The notes beneath the pieces were generated by a model. The model saw only the letters and a list, made by a program, of their open reading frames with translations. It was not told the origin of the DNA and ran no database searches. 64,000 bases of DNA from Marinobacter sp. ATCH36 (GTDB lineage Bacteria; Pseudomonadota; Gammaproteobacteria; Pseudomonadales; Oleiphilaceae), in the NCBI RefSeq assembly GCF_023555055.1, contig NZ_JAMJPL010000001.1, positions 930,001-994,000 of the forward strand, read 5' to 3'. This document shows positions 59,001 through 64,000 of the stretch, piece by piece (positions within the stretch are counted from its first letter, which is position 1; each line of letters starts with the position of its first letter). Both the position numbers and the translations under genes were made by a program.

Positions 59001-59142
59001 TAACGGTGACCGTGGTGCTTTCCAGTTCCGGGTACTGTCGTATCTCCATTTCCATGGCCGCCCGCGCACCCAGCAACAGGATGAGCAGGCTGACAACCGT
59101 TGCCAGGACGGGGCGCTGAACAAATATATCGGTAAAACGCAT
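56059..59142 (-). CDS. RND efflux transporter permease
   Basis: The 1027-residue inner-membrane pump of a tripartite efflux system. It begins FTDIFVQRPVLATVVSLLIL with the usual first membrane segment, has two large periplasmic loops and the proton-relay segment VLAIGLVVDDAIIMVENVHR with paired Asp residues in the fourth membrane helix. RND sequence GKADLLGRKFALRVWLDPER lies in the first loop. It belongs to the drug/hydrophobe (HAE1) group, not the heavy-metal group. It shares one base with the adaptor gene stop. No outer-membrane factor gene is adjacent, so the pump probably uses a shared TolC-like channel. Confidence 0.94.
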   Translation of the reverse strand: MRFTDIFVQRPVLATVVSLLILLLGARAAMEMEIRQYPELESTTVTVTTAYPGASSDLVKGFITTPLQQAIAEASGIDYLTSTSSQGQSTIEAKMELNYDANAALAEIQAKVASQRNVLPADAQDPVITSTTGDSTALMYIAFYSDELKVPQITDYLTRVVQPKLQALAGVGKADLLGRKFALRVWLDPERLSAVDMTPQEVVNVLLRNNYQAAVGNTEGKYTKISMTSDTDVGDPEQFKDLVVKESDGSLIRLNDIARVELGSETYDQLALYKGQPATYVAIELSPGANPLTVAEKVKDELPGIESQLPSGMNVRLAYDASDFIDNSINEVIKTLLEAMGIVLVVVFLCLGSIRAAVVPSVAVPLSLIGGAFVMLMMGFSLNLLTLLSMVLAIGLVVDDAIIMVENVHRHIEQGESRFDAAINGAREMATPIIAMTTTLVAVYAPIGFMGGLVGSLFTEFAFTLAGTVVISGIVALTLSPMLSGKILKPHGNPGRFEQLVERSFSGLANGYKSALSSLMDTKSVVIFFAIVVLGSIYFMVSMSQNELAPTEDQGILFYQGTAAQTSTLDYLQEHGDEVQQRMSTVPGYNEDFMILGITAPNAVFGGFKMEPWGDRDISQFEAQPLLDKELKNVTGLETAVFPRPSLPGSGGGLPFQFVITTGEDYERLNDIANELQGKAMKSGNFMFLQKSIDFDRPVTQVKVDRDRVADLGLSMQDVGQAMSSMLGGGYINRFNMQGRSYQVIPQVDQQYRMDEQALNDYYIRSDNGELVPLSSVISFEKSVEPSQRTQFNQLNSLTLEGVITPGVTVGDAMAFMENASEESFPQGFSFDYTGESRQFANQGSALMVTFFLSLLVIYLVLAAQFESWRDPFIILVSVPMSVAGAMAFIVLGFASMNIYTQVGLITLIGVVSKNGILIVEFANQLQVDRGLNKREAVIEAAAIRLRPIIMTSLALIFAMVPLLIAVGPGAESRFAIGLTISTGLGIGTLFTIFVLPAFYILLGRDHHGSAGEEYGNGDDGIRAPAQ

Positions 59143-60245
59143 CAGTCAGACGCCTCCGCTGGCTTGTCACTGTCGTCCTGAATCTCGACCCGCTGTTCCG
59201 CGCGTAATCTCAGCAGTCCCTTGGAAACAACCTGCTCGCCCTCTTCGAGGCCATCGGTTACGGCCACGCGGCCGTCACGGGTATTGCCTGTTTGTACGGT
59301 GCGCCGGTTAACGATGAGGTCACCGTCATCATTTTCCTCTACAACAAACACATAATCGCCGTAAGTGTTGTAGGAGATGGCGGTGCGAGGAATGGTAATA
59401 ACGTCACGGTCCTCAGGCTGGCGGGTGGATATAGTCGCGAACATGCCGGGGCGCAGCAGGTTGTCTTCATTGTCCAGCGTGGCACGTATGCGCACGGTGC
59501 GGGTTTCAGGGTTTACCGACGTGTTGATAGCGCTCACCTTGCCTTCGAAGGTGCGGTCGGGAACGGCGGCGACCGTTGCCACCACGTCATAATCGCGATC
59601 AACCCTGGGCAGGTCCTTCTCTGACAGGGTGTAATCCACGTATATCGGGTCCAGCATGTTGATTTCGACAATGGCCGTGCCAGTACCGATATATTGCCCC
59701 TGGTCAATCAGACGCAGGCCCAGTTTGCCGTCGAAAGGTGCACGGATAACCTTCTTGCTCAACTGGGCTTCGGCCTCATTGACGCGGGCGCGGGCGGCGT
59801 CAAAGTTGGCCTTGGCCTCATCGTACTGGGATTGTGACACGGCCCGCTTCGGCAAAAGATCAGAGACCCTTTTGAACTCCTGTTCAGCCAGCTGTGCCTC
59901 GGCCCGGCGAGTGCGCAATGCGGCCTCGTCGATCGCCGCGTCAAGCCGGATCAGAACATCGCCCTTGTTAACGGTATCCCCGGACTCGAAGCTGATGGTC
60001 TCAACAACACCAGGTACTTCGTTGGCAACTTCAATGCCGTTAATTGCCTCAACACTGCCTACGGCCTTGAGCTCGGGTGTCCATTTTTCAGTCTTTGCGG
60101 TGGTTGCGGATATCTTCGCAGGCGGCTGGGGCTGGGAAAACTGCTCTTCCATCTGGCCAAACTGGTAGAATTTGTAACCAAAAATGCCGCCAAGTACGAC
60201 ACCGAGAAAAATGATTACAATCACGAAGCGGGAGGCAGTGCGCAT
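59142..60245 (-). CDS. RND efflux periplasmic adaptor subunit
   Basis: A 367-residue membrane fusion protein. One N-terminal membrane segment (FVIVIIFLGVVLGGIFGYKF) is followed by a split lipoyl domain (EVPGVVETISFESGDTVNKG and VIRAPFDGKLGLRLIDQGQY), a coiled-coil hairpin between them (RRAEAQLAEQEFKRVSDLL), and beta-barrel and membrane-proximal domains. It links the permease to an outer-membrane channel. No dedicated TetR repressor gene lies next to it; the 274 bp upstream shows no clear operator by eye. Confidence 0.93.
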   Translation of the reverse strand: MRTASRFVIVIIFLGVVLGGIFGYKFYQFGQMEEQFSQPQPPAKISATTAKTEKWTPELKAVGSVEAINGIEVANEVPGVVETISFESGDTVNKGDVLIRLDAAIDEAALRTRRAEAQLAEQEFKRVSDLLPKRAVSQSQYDEAKANFDAARARVNEAEAQLSKKVIRAPFDGKLGLRLIDQGQYIGTGTAIVEINMLDPIYVDYTLSEKDLPRVDRDYDVVATVAAVPDRTFEGKVSAINTSVNPETRTVRIRATLDNEDNLLRPGMFATISTRQPEDRDVITIPRTAISYNTYGDYVFVVEENDDGDLIVNRRTVQTGNTRDGRVAVTDGLEEGEQVVSKGLLRLRAEQRVEIQDDSDKPAEASD

Positions 60246-60519
60246 AGTTCAGATCCTGGGTCGTATGTCTGTTGCAGGTGATCGTGTCAGTTTCGTAGGC
60301 TCTGGCCATCCGTCCTGGTGACCGGGAGTGCGGCACGCAGGAAGATGATGTTCAATGAGATAACATGTTCAAACCGTGAAGAATAGCATCCTATACAATG
60401 GTAAGGGGCGTTGTCACCGATTTGTCAGTAGATGTGCGTACAATTACTGCACTGGATCAGCAGTATTGGGAAATAAACTGTGACGAACTTACGGCCCAAG
60501 TGCCAATAAGGATTATCGG

Positions 60520-61029
60520 ATGCACTGGATTCTTGGTATTGGTCTGGCCGCTGCCGCCTTCATTGTACTGAAACAGTGGGGGGCGTTAACCCCTGAAAAG
60601 AAAAAGGCGGCGACCTGGAAGATAATACTGGTCGTTGGTGGAGCACTGCTACTGTTTCTGGTACTGACCGGCCGCATTCATATTCTGACCGCTGCGGTTG
60701 CCTCCGTGTTGCCGTTATTGAGGAAGTTACCTGCGCTACTGAGGTTTGCCCCCATGGTCAGCCGCGCTTTCGGTCAGGGGCAGGGCGAAGACAGCGAAGG
60801 TGAAGACGGCGGCAGTAATGGTGCCAACCAGGCGCCAGCGAGCTCTGGAAACATGTCGCGCAAGGAAGCCTGCGAGATACTGGGTGTGGCTCCGGGTTGC
60901 TCCCGCGAGGAGGTCATTCAGGCGCATCGGCGGCTGATTCAGAAGCTGCACCCCGACAGGGGCGGTAACGATTATCTGGCGGCGAAAATCAATGAGGCTA
61001 AAGTTGTCTTGCTCGAACACCAGGCCTGA
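60520..61029 (+). CDS. Membrane protein with C-terminal J domain
   Basis: A 169-residue protein. Two hydrophobic segments ([15 protein letters not shown] and [15 protein letters not shown]) are followed by a third weaker one, a Gly/Glu/Asn-rich linker near residues 87-112 and a short J domain with [20 protein letters not shown] and the HPD in [13 protein letters not shown]. This layout resembles the Pam18/Tim14-like DnaJ proteins of proteobacteria. AAGGA six bases before ATG 60520 supports the start. It is convergent with the secretin-like gene, with six bases between stops. Confidence 0.85.
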   Translation: MHWILGIGLAAAAFIVLKQWGALTPEKKKAATWKIILVVGGALLLFLVLTGRIHILTAAVASVLPLLRKLPALLRFAPMVSRAFGQGQGEDSEGEDGGSNGANQAPASSGNMSRKEACEILGVAPGCSREEVIQAHRRLIQKLHPDRGGNDYLAAKINEAKVVLLEHQA

Positions 61030-61035
61030 TCAGCT

Positions 61036-61818
61036 TCAGAACACCTCTACTCTCACTTCGAAGGTCTGGTTCTGCTGGTGGTTGCCACTGGTCTGGTAGG
61101 TGATCCCGGACTGGTCTCCTACGCTCCGCTGGCGTGTGCTGCCCAGTTCTACCCACTCACCGGGTTCTACCCGACGGATCGTCATCAGCGCTTCCGTTTC
61201 GTAGCCCGGGATATCGCTCTCAGGATCTTCCTCGAAAGAGACGATATTCAGTTCTATCGCCTGATCGGAAATAACCCGGGGGCTAACCAGAAATCCGCTG
61301 CGGGTTTCCACCTGGCCGAGAAAAGCGGCCGGATTACGACCGCCCCGAATGGCGACTGGAACCGTACGAACCTGTCCGGCGGTAATGTGAGCTGACTGAC
61401 CATCCTGAACCACCAGCGTGCGCTCCTGATTGCGACGGGTGGTGGTGACTTTGCGTTGAGCCTGAATATTCACCTGATTGTTGTTGCCGGAAACGCCCAT
61501 GCCTCCGCTTTTAGTGTCGACACTATTGCGGGAGCGAACCGTAACGCGCATCTGTGCCGGTGCCACATCCATGGTTTCCACCAACAAGCCAATTTCATCC
61601 AGTACTGGGGGCTCCCCGCGCACAATCATCTGCTGCCCGCGGGCGGTTATGGACACCTGGCCGTCCGGATAGAGCTCGCGAATCTGCCGGGCGACATCCC
61701 CGGCAGAGCGTTGGCCCATCTGATAGGTGCGGGCTTCAGCCTCCGCGGCGATGTTTCCGGAAAACAGCAGAAGCATTACTGCGAGCAGTGCGGTGGACCA
61801 AAGATTGTGAGTGTTCAT
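61036..61818 (-). CDS. Secretin-like periplasmic protein
   Basis: A 260-residue exported protein with signal peptide (TALLAVMLLLFSGNIAA). The following DVARQIRELYPDGQVSITAR and VDEIG-type repeat resemble the N1/NolW ring-forming domain of secretins. The rest (VNIQAQRKVTTTRRNQER, GFLVSPRVISDQAIELNIVS) resembles the start of a secretin core without a full barrel. It therefore may be a secretin relative that does not form a channel. ATG 61818 with GGAG six bases before is preferred. It is divergent from the aromatic leader peptide and DAHP synthase. Confidence 0.72.
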   Translation of the reverse strand: MNTHNLWSTALLAVMLLLFSGNIAAEAEARTYQMGQRSAGDVARQIRELYPDGQVSITARGQQMIVRGEPPVLDEIGLLVETMDVAPAQMRVTVRSRNSVDTKSGGMGVSGNNNQVNIQAQRKVTTTRRNQERTLVVQDGQSAHITAGQVRTVPVAIRGGRNPAAFLGQVETRSGFLVSPRVISDQAIELNIVSFEEDPESDIPGYETEALMTIRRVEPGEWVELGSTRQRSVGDQSGITYQTSGNHQQNQTFEVRVEVF

Positions 61819-61885
61819 CGAAAACTCCGCAAAAATCGGATTTACGGGTTGCAAAGCCGGAAACCGGGGATATATATTGGAAAGC

Positions 61886-62023
61886 ATGAAGACGACACAC
61901 ACGACCTGTCAATTGAATGTTCTGCAAGCTTTCGGTGAAAAACCGGCAGCTGCGGTCGCTGCTGTGTTTTTCTGGTGGTTTGGTTATGGCTTTTATTTTA
62001 GCCAGAGCCAGGGCCGCCCATAG
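61886..62023 (+). CDS. Aromatic-rich leader peptide before DAHP synthase
   Basis: A 45-codon frame from ATG 61886 to TAG 62021-62023. Residues 28-38 read FFWWFGYGFYF: five Phe, two Trp, two Tyr and two Gly. Nine of eleven residues are aromatic, in contrast to the bland N-terminus (KTTHTTCQLNVLQAFGEKPA). GGAAAG lies before the ATG. A strong terminator follows 66 bases after the stop and the DAHP synthase gene lies beyond. The known logic of leader peptides makes this a sensor of charged tRNAs for Phe, Trp and Tyr together. If the promoter noted nearby is right, translation would be leaderless. Confidence 0.82.
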   Translation: MKTTHTTCQLNVLQAFGEKPAAAVAAVFFWWFGYGFYFSQSQGRP

Positions 62024-62088
62024 GATCTTCATCGACCGAATAACGAGGAAGGCAGCCCGGCAAAAAAAACCAGGCTGCCACCGGACTC

Positions 62089-62124
62089 AAAAAGCCCCGA
62101 CTGGTAGCCCAGCCGGGGCTTTTT
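62089..62124 (+). terminator. Rho-independent terminator (attenuator) before DAHP synthase
   Basis: Stem AAAAAGCCCCG (62089-62099) with CGGGGCTTTTT (62114-62124), extended by CTGG/CCAG (62101-62104 and 62109-62112) across one A:C mismatch, with a 4-base loop. The 3' side ends in five T residues. It lies between the aromatic leader peptide and the structural gene, so it can only act as a conditional terminator of the same transcript. Confidence 0.88.
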
Positions 62125-62157
62125 AGATTCTGATACAGGGAAACGGGAATACTGACC

Positions 62158-63216
62158 ATGAACATGTCGCTGAATACCGAGACACCGACCGAAGCAAGCA
62201 GGCAATCGCGGGAAGCGCTCGTAAGCGGGGAGACTCTGTTGCCAACGCCGGCGGAACTTCGGGCCAGCCTGCCGGTATCTGCTCCCGCGCAGGCGCAGAT
62301 ACACCGGCACCGAGAAGCCATTCGTCGGGTGCTGCACGGTGAGGATTCCAGAACACTGGTGGTGATCGGTCCCTGCTCCATACACGATGAAGTCGCCGCA
62401 CTGGAGTATGGTGAGAAGCTCAGGAAGCTGGCGGACGAAGTCAGTGACCGTTTCCTGATTGTCATGCGTGTCTACCTCGAGAAACCCCGGACCACCGTCG
62501 GATGGAAAGGCCTGCTCTACGATCCCGAACGCAACGGTACCGGTGATCTGAACGAAGGTTTGCTGCGTTCCCGCCGCCTACTGCTGAACCTCACCGACAT
62601 GGATCTGCCGCTGGCAACCGAAGCCCTTAGCCCCTTTGCCATGGATTACCTCGGCGACCTGGTGAGCTGGACCGCCATCGGCGCCCGCACTACCGAGTCC
62701 CAGGTCCATCGGGAAATGGTCAGCGGCCTGCCCATGCCCACCGGCTTCAAGAACGGCACCGATGGCGGTATCGGCGTGGCCATTAATGCGATGAAATCCG
62801 CAGCTCATCCCCATCACCGCTTCGGCGTCGGCAGCAATGGCGCCCCCGCCATGATCACAACGCACGGAAATCCCGATACCCACCTTGTGTTGCGAGGCGG
62901 GCGCGGCCTCACCAACTATGATGCGGAAAGTGTCGGCGAAGCCATCGCAGCCTTGTCCAGCTCTGGTGTTTCATCTGCCGTTATGGTGGATTGCAGCCAT
63001 GACAATGCCCGGAAACAGGCGGGACGGCAACTGGATATAGCCAAAGAAGTGATGAATCAAAAACGTTCAGGTAATCAACGGATCGTTGGTTTGATGCTGG
63101 AAAGTTTTCTCGAAGAAGGCCGTCAGAATGACAGCGAAGACTTAATCTATGGGTGTTCGTTGACTGATCCCTGTATTAGTTGGGAGCAAACCGAAGAGTT
63201 GTTGCGTGGCCTTTGA
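62158..63216 (+). CDS. 3-deoxy-7-phosphoheptulonate (DAHP) synthase, class I
   Basis: Condenses phosphoenolpyruvate and erythrose 4-phosphate, the entry to the shikimate pathway. The 352-residue protein matches the AroF/AroG/AroH family: VVIGPCSIHDEVAALEYGEK (metal Cys), MRVYLEKPRTTVGWKGL, SWTAIGARTTESQVHREM, GFKNGTDGGIGVAI, the metal His in VMVDCSHDNARKQ and a C-terminal Asp in SLTDPCISWE. Which amino acid inhibits it allosterically cannot be read by eye, so I give no isoenzyme letter. Expression is probably governed by the leader peptide and terminator upstream. Hairpin copy 6 follows the stop. Confidence 0.94.
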   Translation: MNMSLNTETPTEASRQSREALVSGETLLPTPAELRASLPVSAPAQAQIHRHREAIRRVLHGEDSRTLVVIGPCSIHDEVAALEYGEKLRKLADEVSDRFLIVMRVYLEKPRTTVGWKGLLYDPERNGTGDLNEGLLRSRRLLLNLTDMDLPLATEALSPFAMDYLGDLVSWTAIGARTTESQVHREMVSGLPMPTGFKNGTDGGIGVAINAMKSAAHPHHRFGVGSNGAPAMITTHGNPDTHLVLRGGRGLTNYDAESVGEAIAALSSSGVSSAVMVDCSHDNARKQAGRQLDIAKEVMNQKRSGNQRIVGLMLESFLEEGRQNDSEDLIYGCSLTDPCISWEQTEELLRGL

Positions 63217-63233
63217 GTCAAACCATGGTGCAT

Positions 63234-63344
63234 GCACCGGTCTGTAGGCTGCTTCCAGAACACGCCCGTGAATACGTCCTTGTAGGGCTCGGTCGCGCCA
63301 TCCCTGGCGCTCCACGGTTCTGGAAGCAGCCTGCAGACCGGTGC
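63234..63344 (-). repeat. Long hairpin repeat, copy 6 (core type A)
   Basis: Arms 63234-63261 and 63317-63344 pair over 28 bp with one T:G wobble. The core (63262-63316), read on the reverse strand, differs from copy 1 at only 3 of 55 positions, 55 kb away, while the arms are unrelated. It lies between the convergent DAHP synthase and LysE genes. Confidence 0.92.
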
Positions 63345-63379
63345 CCCGGGCCTGGTCGGTTTGCCCGAAGTCGTCCAGG

Positions 63380-64000
63380 TTATTCCTTGCTCTGTATGTT
63401 TGCTTCTCCGGAAACCGTTGAAAACAGCAACTGGCCTGCAAGCAATAGCAGGACCCCGCCCATCAATCGATCAAGCCAGTAACCAAACCGGTTAAATCCC
63501 TTGCGGATCTGTGGCAGCGTGAAGAATACTGCCACTGCCATGAACCACAAGCCTGTTGCTACGGCCATGTAGATGCCGTAGGCCGTTTGAATGGCTACTG
63601 ATGTGCCCGGGCTGATGATGACTGAGAACAGAGAAACGAAAAACAGGGTGGCTTTCGGGTTCAGGGTGTTGGTGAGAAAGCCCAGGCGATAGGCCTCCAG
63701 CCCGGATTGTTGCTCTCCGTTGGCTGTCTCCACATGAACTCCGCCGGCTTTCGACCGCAGGCATTGGATGGCGATCCAGGTGAGGTACAGGGCTCCCACT
63801 ACCTTGAGGATGTTAAACAGTACCAGGGATTGCTGGATGACGAGGCCGATGCCCAGCAGAGAGTAGCCGACATGTATAAGTATGCCCGTACCAATGCCAA
63901 AGGCGGTCAGCAGGGCATTACGACGGCTCTGGCACAGGGCCTGGCGGAGCATCACGGCGAAGTCCGGGCCGGGGCTGGCAACGGCAAGGAAGTGAACGAT
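63380..64000 (-). CDS. LysE/RhtB family exporter, 5' end outside the window
   Basis: An inner-membrane amino acid exporter. The reading frame continues to the window edge; codons before 63955 read VASPGPDFAVMLRQAL, the PGPD signature of LysE/RhtB proteins, so the gene starts beyond 64000. About 206 residues are visible, with four or five hydrophobic segments (LLGIGLVIQQSLVLFNIL, TLFFVSLFSVIISPGTS, LWFMAVAVFFTLPQI, MGGVLLLLAGQLLFS) and the conserved LTNTLNPKATLFF loop. Substrate unknown; homoserine, threonine and other amino acids are typical. Confidence 0.9.
   Translation of the reverse strand: MVHFLAVASPGPDFAVMLRQALCQSRRNALLTAFGIGTGILIHVGYSLLGIGLVIQQSLVLFNILKVVGALYLTWIAIQCLRSKAGGVHVETANGEQQSGLEAYRLGFLTNTLNPKATLFFVSLFSVIISPGTSVAIQTAYGIYMAVATGLWFMAVAVFFTLPQIRKGFNRFGYWLDRLMGGVLLLLAGQLLFSTVSGEANIQSKE

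Larger units (their letters stand above)
61819..62157 (+). promoter_or_regulatory. Leader and attenuator region of the DAHP synthase gene
   Basis: This 339-bp region contains, in order: a candidate promoter (TTGCAA 61849-61854, TATATT 61873-61878, spacing 18), the aromatic leader peptide (61886-62023), a 7-bp inverted repeat GGCAGCC/GGCTGCC (62051-62057 and 62073-62079), and a Rho-independent terminator (62089-62124) 34 bases before the structural gene. GGCTTTT at 61988-61994, within the Gly-Phe codons of the peptide, is complementary to AAAAGCC at 62090-62096 in the terminator, a possible antiterminator pairing. The overall layout is that of classical leader-peptide attenuation. Confidence 0.78.

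Noticed and set aside
61917..62126. An alternative 69-codon frame in the DAHP synthase leader
   Set aside because: It overlaps the aromatic leader in another frame, runs through the terminator hairpin and has no aromatic run or convincing ribosome site.

Overview
The window reads as an ordinary chromosomal segment of a free-living gammaproteobacterium, most likely Marinobacter or a close relative. This is inferred from gene order and protein likeness, not from a marker gene. Pointers are a Vfr-like Crp next to a YhfA-type OsmC protein and prkB, the AmgK/MurU muropeptide-recycling pair beside lptD-surA-pdxA-rsmA-apaH, a long membrane-anchored AlgC, and the order rpe-gph-trpE-trpG-trpD-trpC. 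I see no prophage, insertion sequence, CRISPR array, rRNA or tRNA. Coding density is high and almost all genes are housekeeping or metabolic.

Layout. 1-9.7 kb: partial radC, coaBC, dut, algC, argB, a membrane-anchored unknown, argE and argA. 9.6-18.8 kb: a lipoprotein peptidase, a 1252-residue PilZ/DUF1631/GGDEF/EAL protein with degenerate catalytic motifs, prkB, a pirin, speD, an OsmC protein and crp. 18.8-25.1 kb: modABC, a lipase-like hydrolase, a fatty acid hydroxylase/sterol desaturase divergent from an AraC regulator, and a GST. 25.3-34.2 kb: a solute-binding lipoprotein, a glycine betaine/choline-type ABC transporter (X-W-V order), an M14 peptidase, a hydrolase, a GST, a diguanylate cyclase and a DUF4202 protein. 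34.3-40.4 kb: the trp operon preceded by gph and rpe. 40.5-43.9 kb: a DUF3530 protein, a J-domain protein, murU and amgK. 44.2-53.4 kb: lptD to apaH, DUF423, thiS-thiG, slmA and an IMPase. 53.5-64 kb: an aminotransferase, a solute-binding protein, an RND efflux operon, a J-domain membrane protein, a secretin-like protein, DAHP synthase and a partial LysE exporter.

Two things stand out from this routine background. First, six long intergenic hairpins (about 105-115 bp) share one family of 53-56 bp cores centred on GCCATGGATGGC. Each core sits between its own 24-30 bp inverted arms. The arms are almost perfectly self-complementary within a copy but largely unlike each other between copies, even where two cores are nearly identical. 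Four of the six punctuate trpG-trpD-trpC, one follows the DAHP synthase gene and one lies between argE and argA.

Second, both ends of the tryptophan pathway appear to be controlled by short leader peptides. A 20-residue peptide with Trp-Trp-Arg-Trp precedes trpE. A 45-residue peptide with nine aromatic residues in eleven (F, W and Y mixed) precedes the DAHP synthase gene and is followed by a textbook Rho-independent terminator. The second looks like a multivalent attenuator sensing all three aromatic amino acids at the entry to the shikimate pathway.
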